Shown piece after piece: positions 42,020-50,049 of a DNA stretch of 64,000 bases; the stretch's first letter is position 1, and each line of letters begins with the position of its first letter. The notes under the pieces were generated by a model. It searched no databases and was not told the origin of the DNA. It worked only from the letters and a program-made list of their open reading frames with translations. The position numbers were made by a program, and so were the translations under genes. Source of the DNA: Bryobacteraceae bacterium (lineage in GTDB: Bacteria; Acidobacteriota; Terriglobia; Bryobacterales; Bryobacteraceae); NCBI GenBank assembly GCA_026002855.1, contig BPGD01000001.1, forward strand, positions 2,860,001 to 2,924,000. Direction: 5' to 3'.

Positions 42020-43576
42020 CTACTTGCCCTGCATGGCCAGCGCTTCGGTCACGTCGAGGCGCGCCTTCCAGGGGTCGGGTTTGGCCTCGACGCGCTCAGG
42101 GCCGAATTCAATGAGAATGTCCCGGGCCGGGTCGTAGGCGGGCCAGGCGGGCCGGCCGGCACCATTGGGATCGCCCTTTCTGACGAAATCCACCCAGTAG
42201 GCGTGAACCGTCTCCGACATGGCCTCGTCGGCCGGCGTGAGCTGGGTCCCGTATTTCGCCCTCACGGTGTTGAAGACGAACGGAATTTCGGTGGCATGCG
42301 GCGCCCCAGGCCACTGCTTTCGCATCGATTCAGCGACATAGGAAAAGCGGTAATGCCACGCTTTTTGCCCGCTTTCAGTCATTTTTTTCACGGTGAAGCG
42401 GGCCGGCTCGATCATCATCCGGTCCATCGCCACCAGATAGCCCACCGTCTTCACGTCGCCCTTGCCGTCGGGGTTGTAGGCGGCCTCGGCCCGGGCGCGC
42501 AGCGGCCCGAAGGGCCGAAACACCTCATCGAGCGTCTTCGCGAAAGAAAAGCCGATGTCCATGTTGTTGGCCCCGGCGATGAACGGAATTTTCGCCTGCC
42601 GCCCGCCGAGAAACGCCTGTTCCACTGTCTCGACGACAATCTGCCCGTCGAGCATCGGCCCGGCGTAGGTCGGCGTGTTCATCGAGGCCATGTTCAGCCC
42701 GTCGACGATCTTTTCCGCCGGCAGCGCGCGAAGCGCCTCGAGCGCCGCCGCATCCTCGCCCTCGATGCCCATTTTCTTCGCAAACGCGAGGCCGACGCTT
42801 TCGCCTGAATCGAGCGCGCCCTGTTTTTCGCGCACGCGGCGCATCGGCCCGAGCAGATTCCGCCCTCCGCCCGACTCGACAATCGCCTTGTGGAACAGCC
42901 CGCGGGCGGCCGGCGACGTCATCAGCGTCAGCACGGACATGCCGCCGGCCGACTCCCCGAAAATCGTCACATTTTTCGGATCTCCGCCAAACGCGGCAAT
43001 ATTTCTCTGGATCCATTTCAGCGCCGCGATCTGGTCCATGAATGCATAATTTCCCAGCGGTCCGTCAGGATTTTCCTTCGAAAGCGCCGGATGCGCGAAG
43101 AATCCAAACCGGCCCAGGCGGTAATTGAAGCTGACAAAAACGATGCCCTTTTCGGCAAACCGGCTGCCGTCATACACCTCCGGCGAACTGCCGCCGTTGA
43201 CGAAGCCGCCTCCGTAAATCCAGACCATCACCGGGAGCCGCGTGCCGCCGCTCGCCGGCTTCCACACGTTCAGGTACAGGCAGTCCTCGGCGGGCGCCGT
43301 CCCGAGCGGGGCCGCGTCGCTGGGGAAGGGAAGTTGCATGCAGTCGGAGCCGTAGCGGGTCGCGTCGCGCACGCCCGCCCAGCGGGCCGCCGGCTGAGGC
43401 GGCCGCCAACGGTTCTTTCCCACTGGCGGGGCTGCGTAGGGAATCCCCTTGAAAGCCACCACCCGGCCCGCGACCGCGCCGCGGAGCCTGCCGGTTTCGA
43501 CCGTCGCCTCGTTCACTGCTGCCTCCGCCCCTGCGTGGCCGGTAAGAAGAAGACACAACACAATTGTCGTCCGCAT
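42020..43576 (-). CDS. Secreted type-B carboxylesterase
   Basis: Alpha/beta-hydrolase of 518 residues with an N-terminal signal peptide (about residues 1-19, ending HAGAEA). GIPYAAPPVGKNRWRPPQ, EDCLYLNVWKP and the nucleophile elbow IFGESAGGMSV with catalytic Ser (near residue 210) are those of the carboxylesterase/para-nitrobenzyl esterase family. It would hydrolyse esters in the periplasm or outside; the natural substrate is unknown. AAGGA precedes the start. It is a single-gene unit divergent from the Gfo/Idh gene. Confidence 0.92.
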   Translation of the reverse strand: MRTTIVLCLLLTGHAGAEAAVNEATVETGRLRGAVAGRVVAFKGIPYAAPPVGKNRWRPPQPAARWAGVRDATRYGSDCMQLPFPSDAAPLGTAPAEDCLYLNVWKPASGGTRLPVMVWIYGGGFVNGGSSPEVYDGSRFAEKGIVFVSFNYRLGRFGFFAHPALSKENPDGPLGNYAFMDQIAALKWIQRNIAAFGGDPKNVTIFGESAGGMSVLTLMTSPAARGLFHKAIVESGGGRNLLGPMRRVREKQGALDSGESVGLAFAKKMGIEGEDAAALEALRALPAEKIVDGLNMASMNTPTYAGPMLDGQIVVETVEQAFLGGRQAKIPFIAGANNMDIGFSFAKTLDEVFRPFGPLRARAEAAYNPDGKGDVKTVGYLVAMDRMMIEPARFTVKKMTESGQKAWHYRFSYVAESMRKQWPGAPHATEIPFVFNTVRAKYGTQLTPADEAMSETVHAYWVDFVRKGDPNGAGRPAWPAYDPARDILIEFGPERVEAKPDPWKARLDVTEALAMQGK

Positions 43577-43968
43577 TCACTGAGATCCTTTCGCGGGTCT
43601 TTGCCGGCCGCCCTTCGGGCGCGACCCGCGCCCCACGATGGCCGCCGGCCGATCCAAATATATCCCAGAGCGCAGGTGCGGCGGAGAGCTATGGGACACG
43701 GGGGCAGCCGTCCGCAATCGCTTGCAGGCCGCTCCACGGCGGGCTTCCCTGTCCGGGGCCTCCAACCGGCTGCGCCACTCGGAGGGGAGCGGCGCGCCGC
43801 CGGCCGCGGGCCCCACCGTACGGTTCGCCTGCGGCCGGCCGCATTCTCACTGGCAGCAGAAAGGGCGCGCTCCCCGATGCGCTTGGCTGGAGGAGACGTG
43901 TGAGGCGATCCGTGGAGCGCGCCTTCCTGCTCATATGGTGCCCGCCGCCGGGAAAAGTTCTCACTCGA
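43577..43968. other. Intergenic region between esterase and Gfo/Idh genes
   Basis: Nearly 400 bp between divergent genes. GC-rich and without a supported gene. The open frame running from 43564 into the oxidoreductase has no family match before 43981 and looks accidental. Promoters for both neighbours must lie here. Confidence 0.5.
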
Positions 43969-43974
43969 TATAAT
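43969..43974 (+). promoter_or_regulatory. Consensus -10 box for the Gfo/Idh gene, leaderless start
   Basis: Perfect TATAAT ending 6 nt before the ATG at 43981, in GC-rich surroundings; there is no Shine-Dalgarno sequence. Transcription starting 6-7 nt downstream would begin at the ATG itself. No -35 consensus is visible. Confidence 0.55.
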
Positions 43975-43980
43975 GCAGCC

Positions 43981-45195
43981 ATGGCTCTTTCCCATCCCTC
44001 CCGCCGCACCGTCCTGCGGAGCGCCGTGCAGGCGCCGGCAGCCTTCACCGCCCTTTCCTACTCGCGAGTCCTTGGCGCCAACGAGCGTTTCAACCTGGGC
44101 CTGATCGGCGCCGGAGAACGCGGACGCCACGTCATGCAGTTGTTTCAGAAGACGGGCCGCGTCCAGGTCGTGGCCGCCTGCGATGTCTACGGGGAAATGA
44201 TCGACCGGGTGAAAACGCTTGCGCCTGAGGCCAAAGGCTATACCGACCACCGGCAGTTGCTGGAGCAGAAGGACGTCGAAATCGTCCTCAACGCCACCCC
44301 GGACCACTGGCACGCCGCTACCACCATCGACGCCCTGAACGCAGGCAAGGATGTCTACGTCGAGAAGCCGCTGACACTGAACATCGAGGAAGGCCCCGCC
44401 ATCGTCAAGGCGGCCCGCGTCAACAACCGCGTCTGCCAGGTCGGACTCCAGCAGCGCTCCGGCGCCCATTACATCGAGGCCAAACAGAAATACATCGACT
44501 CGGGCGCCTTGGGGAAGATCATGCTCGTCCGCACCTGGTGGCACGGCAACATGTACCACCTGCGCCGCGCCCCGGAGCGGCTGAAGGAGAAGCCGTCGAA
44601 CCTCGATTGGGCCCGCTTCCTCGGGCCGGTCACCTGGCGCGACTGGGATCCGCAGCAGTTCTGGAACTGGCGCGCCTACCTCGATTTCGGAGGCGGCCAG
44701 GTGACTGATCTCTTCACGCACTGGATCGACGTCGTCCACATGTTCATGAACAATGACGCGCCCACGTCGGCCGTCGCCGCCGGCGGCGTCTACAACTACA
44801 GGGACGGCCGCACTGCCCCGGACACCATCAACGTCCTGCTCGAATACGGCGGACAGTACACCGTGACCTTCGAGGCCACGCTTGCCCCCGGCATCCGCGG
44901 CTACGGCATCGAGTTCTGTGGCACGAAGGGCAAGCTCTTCATTGACCGCTCGCGCTACGAGTTCCTCGCCGCCGAGCGCGGCGCCCAGCCGGTGGAAGTC
45001 AAGGGCCCCGACTACGACTTCACCCTGGACCACGTGAAAAACTTCCTCGACTGCTGCGTTTCGCGCCAGCGCCCGAACTGCGACGTCTACATCGGCCACC
45101 GCTCGGCCATGGCCTCGCACCTCGGCAACATCAGCTACGTCCAGAAGCGCCGCCTGAACTTCAACCCGGAGCGCGAAGAGATTCTGCCGCTCTGA
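43981..45195 (+). CDS. Gfo/Idh/MocA family oxidoreductase with Tat signal
   Basis: Protein of 404 residues from ATG 43981. Residues 1-32 look like a twin-arginine signal (SRRTVLRSAV with R8-R9), as is common for this family in Acidobacteria and Planctomycetes. A Rossmann domain follows with LGLIGAGERGRHVM and the conserved VEKPLTLN of Gfo/Idh enzymes. The substrate-binding half includes DLFTHWIDVVHMF. Members oxidise or reduce sugars and cyclitols with tightly bound NAD(P); the substrate is not predictable. It stands alone, convergent with the DUF167 gene 67 nt downstream. Confidence 0.88.
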   Translation: MALSHPSRRTVLRSAVQAPAAFTALSYSRVLGANERFNLGLIGAGERGRHVMQLFQKTGRVQVVAACDVYGEMIDRVKTLAPEAKGYTDHRQLLEQKDVEIVLNATPDHWHAATTIDALNAGKDVYVEKPLTLNIEEGPAIVKAARVNNRVCQVGLQQRSGAHYIEAKQKYIDSGALGKIMLVRTWWHGNMYHLRRAPERLKEKPSNLDWARFLGPVTWRDWDPQQFWNWRAYLDFGGGQVTDLFTHWIDVVHMFMNNDAPTSAVAAGGVYNYRDGRTAPDTINVLLEYGGQYTVTFEATLAPGIRGYGIEFCGTKGKLFIDRSRYEFLAAERGAQPVEVKGPDYDFTLDHVKNFLDCCVSRQRPNCDVYIGHRSAMASHLGNISYVQKRRLNFNPEREEILPL

Positions 45196-45262
45196 TGCAC
45201 CGGCGGCTCCGCCAGACAGCAGCAGGCGCGGGCCTCAGACGTCCGTATCCAGCCGCGCCCCG

Positions 45263-45547
45263 TCAACGCCGCGGCTGGATGCGGATCAGTTTGTGGTGAC
45301 TCGTGGCGCCGGCGACGATCTCGATCGCATCCCGCGGCACGTTGAATTCGGCGGCCAGAAAGCGGATCAGCTCCTCGTTGGCCTTGCCCCGTTCGGGTGA
45401 GGCGGCCACCCGGATCTTCCAGTCCCCGCTGTCGAGGAAACCGGCCCATTCGGTTCGCGGGCTGCGCGGCACAATGCGGACAGGCAGGTTCAGCCTGCCT
45501 TCGGCTTTCAGTCGGTCATGGAGCCGGGCGATCTCCATCGGTGTCAC
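45263..45547 (-). CDS. DUF167 (YggU-like) protein
   Basis: Small protein of 94 residues with the complete DUF167 pattern: VPRSPRTEWAG, then ERGKANEELIRFLA and a final IVAGATSHHKLIRI. The fold is known from E. coli YggU; the function is not. GTG 45547 overlaps the upstream stop as GTGA, whereas ATG 45538 has a better distance to GAGGAG, so the start is ambiguous by three residues. It is the last gene of the unit with the receiver fusion. Confidence 0.85.
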   Translation of the reverse strand: MTPMEIARLHDRLKAEGRLNLPVRIVPRSPRTEWAGFLDSGDWKIRVAASPERGKANEELIRFLAAEFNVPRDAIEIVAGATSHHKLIRIQPRR

Positions 45548-47193
45548 TCTCTCCTCACGGAAACCATTTCTCCCACGTGCATCTGCCAGCCTTCCGGCGG
45601 AAGCTGCGACAGCGGGGCCGCCGGCGCGGGGCGGCAGCGAGCGTCAAAGCCAAACGCCCGCCCCAGGCGGGCGATGCGGCAGCGGCCGTTCTTCGGCACG
45701 GGCTGCTTCTCCAGGCCGCGGCGGGACAGGCACTCGAAGGCGATCTCGGCGATGTCGGCGGCCGAGCGGCCCCCGGGCAGTTCCACCGCCGTGCGCGCCC
45801 AGCCGTCCCGCTCGATGAAATTCCCGGCGAGGCCCACCGCGGAGCCCCGCCAGACCGCCTCGCCGCGGAGCCGGTACAGGAACTGCACTGCGGAATTTTC
45901 GCTTTCGGTATAAAACTCCACCACGAAATACCGGCGCGGATCGGCGATTTTTTCTCCGTCAAACCAGGAATTGGCCGCGCGGATTTTCCCTTCGCGGGTC
46001 ATTTCTTTCCACGCGATCTCGTAGGTGAACGGCTCGGAATCCATCACCAGCTCGCGGGAGCCCCCGGAAAGGTCGGCCGGAACCGGCGCCAACTGGAAGC
46101 GCAGCGACCCGCCGGGCCGCGCCGCCGGTTCCACCATGTTGTTGTCGGTCACCGGCTCCAGCAGGGGATGCAGCCCGAAATAGGGCCCGTCATAAGGCAC
46201 TTCCTGATGTTCGCGGGTCTGGATCAGCGTCCGGCGCGGCGCGCCGTCAGGGCCGGGCCAGACGCGGTAGATGAATTCGATGTCCGTGGTCCTGCCCCAG
46301 CGCGCCATCAGGTCGCGCGTGGAGGTGCCGCCGTCCTCGTTGGAGAAAATCACCGTGTATTCGATCCACGCCCCGGTCGCATCGCGCCCCCGCGTGGCGT
46401 AAACGAGCAGCGGGACGTCGCTGAAGCGCCCGTCGGCGTCCTGGCGCGAGTACAGCACCGGCGCCAGGCGGATCAGCTCTTCGTCAGGGCTGCCCGGCTC
46501 CAGCGGCCGGACGCGCGCCTCGCCGATCTCAAGCGCTGACGCCGGGGCCGAATGGCGCGCGTCGCGCGCCACTGCGAGCGTGTGCTCGCCCGCCGCCAGC
46601 GGTCCGAGAAAGACGCGGTAGCGGCGCGAGTCCTTCTCGCCGAACACAAAAACGTGCTGTTCCGTGTGACCGTCCACCGTCACCGCGGCCACCGCGGCCT
46701 CGCGGCCGGGCTGCGACCAGTCAGACCCCGGCGAGGCCAGCTCCAGCTCGGCGACCACTTCGGCCGACTTCTCCAGCAGGAACGGGAAGCTCCGCGACTG
46801 GGCCCTGACGGGCATCCACACGAGCAGCGGCACGAGCAGAGCCGCCAGGCGCGACAGGGCCCGCACCAGCGCCTCCGTCCGCACCGGCTTGCGCAGAACG
46901 GCGCGCACCAGGCCGGCCTCTTCGGACCGCTCGAGCTCGGTGGGCGCGCCCGAAATAACGATCACCGGAAGGCGCGGGCGCCGCTCGTGCAGCGCGCGGA
47001 TCAGGCGCCGGCCATCGCCGGCCGTAGGAAGGCGCAGGTCCATCAGCACCGCGTCCGGCGCGGCAGTGTCCAGCAGCTCCAGCGCCTCATCGGCCGAGGC
47101 CGCGGCCGTGACGCGGAATCCGTGCGATTCCAGCAGAAGCGTGCGGAGCCGGCGCTGGGCGCTGTCGTCTTCAATCAGCAGGATGTGCGGCAT
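45544..47193 (-). CDS. Receiver domain fused through a membrane helix to a secreted-type domain
   Basis: Protein of 549 residues from ATG 47193 with an unusual order. Residues 1-115 are a response-regulator receiver with all catalytic positions: D9/D10 (LIEDD), phospho-acceptor D52 (VLMDLRLP), S81 (VISGA) and K102 (RKPV). A hydrophobic segment follows at about 117-128 (AALLVPLLVWMPV) and ends in a signal-peptidase-like VRAQS. The remaining 415 residues look extracytoplasmic, with beta-rich stretches and no recognised family. Two readings are possible: a real N-in/C-out membrane protein, or two genes whose boundary was lost (the helix would then be the signal peptide of the second, with an internal GTG start). 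No kinase gene is near. Confidence 0.65.
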   Translation of the reverse strand: MPHILLIEDDSAQRRLRTLLLESHGFRVTAAASADEALELLDTAAPDAVLMDLRLPTAGDGRRLIRALHERRPRLPVIVISGAPTELERSEEAGLVRAVLRKPVRTEALVRALSRLAALLVPLLVWMPVRAQSRSFPFLLEKSAEVVAELELASPGSDWSQPGREAAVAAVTVDGHTEQHVFVFGEKDSRRYRVFLGPLAAGEHTLAVARDARHSAPASALEIGEARVRPLEPGSPDEELIRLAPVLYSRQDADGRFSDVPLLVYATRGRDATGAWIEYTVIFSNEDGGTSTRDLMARWGRTTDIEFIYRVWPGPDGAPRRTLIQTREHQEVPYDGPYFGLHPLLEPVTDNNMVEPAARPGGSLRFQLAPVPADLSGGSRELVMDSEPFTYEIAWKEMTREGKIRAANSWFDGEKIADPRRYFVVEFYTESENSAVQFLYRLRGEAVWRGSAVGLAGNFIERDGWARTAVELPGGRSAADIAEIAFECLSRRGLEKQPVPKNGRCRIARLGRAFGFDARCRPAPAAPLSQLPPEGWQMHVGEMVSVRRE

Positions 47194-47200
47194 GGCGGCT

Positions 47201-47707
47201 TCAGTTCTCGAAGTCGATGCGCGCAATGACAAGCTGCGGCAGCACCTGGTTCCATCCAGAAGGGATGCTGTCGAAGGCGAGCCGGAACGGACGCGTCTCG
47301 CCCGGCCGGAACGGCCTGCCCTTCACCCGGCGCACGATGGGCACGCGCTCGCGGTGCACCACCTGTCCGTATGGGTCGTAAAAAACGCAATTGAGCTCCA
47401 CCACCGCGATCGTGCGCGGCCCCTTGTTGGTGATCCTGCCTGTGACTTCCACGAGCGTCGTCATCATGTAGTTTTCGGCCGCCTTCATTTCGACTTCCGA
47501 CAGCGCCAGATACCCGTTGCGGACATATTCGCGCGCCTCTTCCGTGAGAGGCGGAGGTTCGGGCGGCTTCGGCGGCGTGCGGAGAAAGAACCACCAGACG
47601 GCGGCCCCGGCGAGGACCAGGACGGCGACGATGGCGGAATACAGCGGCAGCGAAGAGCTGCCGGAAGGGTCCGGGACGCTGGCGCCAGGTTCGGACTTGA
47701 GTGCCAC
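47201..47707 (-). CDS. Membrane-anchored DUF2393-like protein
   Basis: Protein of 168 residues from GTG 47707, with GGAGGT nine bases upstream; the much longer open frame beyond it is a shadow of the UvrC-like gene. A transmembrane helix at about 22-42 (LYSAIVAVLVLAGAAVWWFF) is followed by a Pro-rich spacer and a beta-sandwich-like domain (VEVTGRITNKGPRTIAVVEL, later RPFRLAFDSIPSGWN), resembling DUF2393/FxLYD domains common in Acidobacteria. Function unknown. It lies 7 nt before the receiver fusion gene, so they are probably co-transcribed. Confidence 0.7.
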   Translation of the reverse strand: MALKSEPGASVPDPSGSSSLPLYSAIVAVLVLAGAAVWWFFLRTPPKPPEPPPLTEEAREYVRNGYLALSEVEMKAAENYMMTTLVEVTGRITNKGPRTIAVVELNCVFYDPYGQVVHRERVPIVRRVKGRPFRPGETRPFRLAFDSIPSGWNQVLPQLVIARIDFEN

Positions 47708-47805
47708 TGCGCAATGACCTCCGCACAAGGGGGCTCCGGCAACGCGGAAGGCGTCCGAAGCCTGCTCAAGGATTAGTTTGACACCGGCGCGCGCATCGCG
47801 CCAGA

Positions 47806-48915
47806 TCATGGCGGCAACAGACTGCCCTGCATGCGCGACGCGGCCCGGGAGATGTCGCGCACCAGCGCGCGGTAGGGGATCGACTCGAGCGAGGCGAACG
47901 GCCGCCATTCGGCGTCGCGCGCGGCGCCGTAATACCACTGCGCCAGCAGCGCAATGTGCGCGGCGCGTTCCTGCACCGGAATCCGCGGCGCTTCGAGCGG
48001 GCCGAGCAGCGACCGCAGCCGCGAGTCCAGGCTGACGGCCGGCCCGGACGGGGCCACCGGAAAATCGATCAGGTCGAGCCACGTGCCGCCGAGCATTACC
48101 GCCAGACGTACCGCGCCCGGCGCCTGCCCCGGCAACACCGCGGCGCCGTTGAGCTGGCCAAGCGGCGCGGCCAGCTCCCCGCACAGCGAGGCCGCTTCGC
48201 GCACGCGCAGCCAGCGTTCGTGCCACACGCGCGCCTGCTCGAAGTCCAGCGCCTCGCTCGCCCGGTCCCGCGCCGCGGCGACGGACTCCATCAGGCTGCG
48301 TCCGTGCGTTTCCAGAAACCGCACCAGCCGCGCCGTTTCCGCCGCGTACTCTTCGCGCGAAACCGCCTGCTGGCAGGGCCGCAGGCACTTCATCATCTCG
48401 CCGTAGATACAGCCCGGATGGTCCGGCGATGGCTCCAGATCCTCCTGGCATCGCCGCACCTGAAACAGATCCAGCATCTGTTGTTCAAAACGGGAAGCTT
48501 CGGTTCTGTTCCGGAACGGCCCGAAGCAGAGCGAGGACGAGCGGCTCAGCCGCCGGGAGACGGACGTCCTCGGCCACGGGTTGGAAAGATGCACCTTGAC
48601 GAACACGGGCGCCCGCAGCCGCATCCGCCGCGCCGCGCCCTCCGGGTCGAAGCGCCGCAAAATCCAATACTGCCGCAGCAGCAGGCCAAGCGCCGAGGGC
48701 TCCGGTTCGTATTCCACCGCCGTGGCCAGCTCGGCCAGGCGCAGGGCGCGGCCGGCAACTGTCGATCCCTCGAGCAGCCGTTTCAGGCGCCGGCGCAGCA
48801 ATCGCGTGCGGCTGACATACGGCTCGCCGCCCCGGATGTGGATGACGAAGACGCCAGGCGTGTCGGGGACGGAAGCGAGGTCGAAGGGCGGCTCCAGGCG
48901 GACGCAGGCGTTCAT
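47806..48915 (-). CDS. UvrC-like protein with degenerate GIY-YIG domain and UvrBC region
   Basis: Protein of 369 residues from ATG 48915, which overlaps the aldo/keto reductase stop as ATGA. The middle is plainly UvrC-like: FEQQMLDLFQVRRCQEDL, HPGCIYGEMMKCLRPCQ with its cysteines, and a UVR-type helix (RASEALDFEQARVWHERW). The N-terminal 90 residues follow a GIY-YIG nuclease outline, but the core reads PGVFVIHI and PYVSRTRLLRRR. The metal-binding Glu region (EPEPSALGLLLRQ) has Ser and Arg where UvrC has Glu. The C-terminal RNase H-like nuclease and HhH domains of full UvrC (about 600 residues) are missing. It is probably a non-catalytic or altered repair protein. Confidence 0.75.
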   Translation of the reverse strand: MNACVRLEPPFDLASVPDTPGVFVIHIRGGEPYVSRTRLLRRRLKRLLEGSTVAGRALRLAELATAVEYEPEPSALGLLLRQYWILRRFDPEGAARRMRLRAPVFVKVHLSNPWPRTSVSRRLSRSSSLCFGPFRNRTEASRFEQQMLDLFQVRRCQEDLEPSPDHPGCIYGEMMKCLRPCQQAVSREEYAAETARLVRFLETHGRSLMESVAAARDRASEALDFEQARVWHERWLRVREAASLCGELAAPLGQLNGAAVLPGQAPGAVRLAVMLGGTWLDLIDFPVAPSGPAVSLDSRLRSLLGPLEAPRIPVQERAAHIALLAQWYYGAARDAEWRPFASLESIPYRALVRDISRAASRMQGSLLPP

Positions 48916-49970
48916 GGCCGGGACTCGAACAGCGTCATCCATCGTTCCAGCGGCGCGGGCGGCACGCCCGCCAGCGCGAGATTCTCCTCGACGTGCGCCG
49001 CCGAACTCATCCCGGCCAGCGCCGTCGTCACGCCTGGCGCCGACCGCGCGAATTGCAGCGCGCATTGCGCGTCCGTCCGGCACTCCGGAAAGGCGCGGCG
49101 CACCGGCTCGGGCAGCCCCTGGGCCAGCCGTGCCTGGAGCAGCGGAGCGCTGGCGATGACGGTGATGCCCAGCCGTGCGGCCACTTCAAGCAGCGGCGCG
49201 CCCTCATGGTGCGAACGCGTGAACGCCTCAGGCATGGCCAGGTTGAAGGGAAGCTGAACGAAGCGGAAATGGCAGTCCTCGCCGGCTGCCTGCCGCGCCA
49301 GCTCCACAAGCCTCACAAGCGAAAGGCGTCCCGGCGCGCCCTCCTTCAGCCGCAGTCCGTCCCAGGTGGCCACGCCCCAGGCGCCGATGCGGCCTTCGCG
49401 GCAGAACTGCTCCAGCCGCGCGAAGGCGGCGGCCAGCCGCTCTTCCAACTGCTCTTCGGAAATGAAACGGAGCTGCGTCTCCGGATTGTGCAGGTAGTAG
49501 ACGTCAATTGCTTTCAGACCCAGGTTGGCAAGGCTGCGCGCCAACTGGTCTTCGAGGAACTCCGGCGCCAGCGAGTGCATGCGGCCCACGGTGGCGGGGG
49601 AGTCGAGCGCGCCGTCGGGCACGGCCCCAGGCGTCAGAAAGCCTGCCTTCGTGCACACCAGCAACTCATCGCGCGCTGCCGCGCCGGACTCGAACAGCTC
49701 CCGCAGCGCGCGGCCGATTGAGCGTTCGGAGCGTTGGTGGCGGTAGTTGATGGCCGTGTCAATGACGTTGACGCCCGCCGAAACCGCGGCGCGCACCGTC
49801 TCCGTGTAGCGGGCGTCGTCGGCGTCCGAAGGGGCGCCCAGGTACGTGCCGATGCCGATTCCCGACAGCAGGCATCCCTGGGCCAGCCGGTAGAAGGCGT
49901 TGTCCCTTGCATGCGGAAAGCGTGCGGCAAAACGCCGGCTGCCTTCGGCGGTCATCCACGTCGCGGCCAC
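48912..49970 (-). CDS. Aldo/keto reductase
   Basis: TIM-barrel NADPH-dependent oxidoreductase. The catalytic tetrad is visible: Asp in NVIDTAINYRHQRSE with Tyr in NYR, Lys in LLVCTKAGF, and His in DVYYLHNPE. The start is taken as GTG 49970, six bases after a TACAAT, giving 352 residues; ATG 49955 is the alternative, and neither has a ribosome site. The substrate is unknown. It is divergent from the Aas-like gene, whose ATG is about 80 nt away. Confidence 0.85.
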   Translation of the reverse strand: MAATWMTAEGSRRFAARFPHARDNAFYRLAQGCLLSGIGIGTYLGAPSDADDARYTETVRAAVSAGVNVIDTAINYRHQRSERSIGRALRELFESGAAARDELLVCTKAGFLTPGAVPDGALDSPATVGRMHSLAPEFLEDQLARSLANLGLKAIDVYYLHNPETQLRFISEEQLEERLAAAFARLEQFCREGRIGAWGVATWDGLRLKEGAPGRLSLVRLVELARQAAGEDCHFRFVQLPFNLAMPEAFTRSHHEGAPLLEVAARLGITVIASAPLLQARLAQGLPEPVRRAFPECRTDAQCALQFARSAPGVTTALAGMSSAAHVEENLALAGVPPAPLERWMTLFESRP

Positions 49971-49976
49971 GTTCCG

Positions 49977-49982
49977 ATTGTA
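49977..49982 (-). promoter_or_regulatory. Candidate -10 box, leaderless GTG start of the aldo/keto reductase
   Basis: TACAAT on the minus strand with six bases before the GTG at 49970; no Shine-Dalgarno and no clear -35. Confidence 0.4.
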
Positions 49983-50049
49983 ACGGGGGCGCACTCCGGC
50001 GTCGTACACTTGCTGTAATGCGGCGCATCGCGCCGCCGGACGAAGCCCC

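Noticed and set aside
43513-45120. Minus-strand open frame of 535 codons over the Gfo/Idh gene
   Set aside because: Antisense shadow with no recognisable domain; the plus-strand oxidoreductase is intact.
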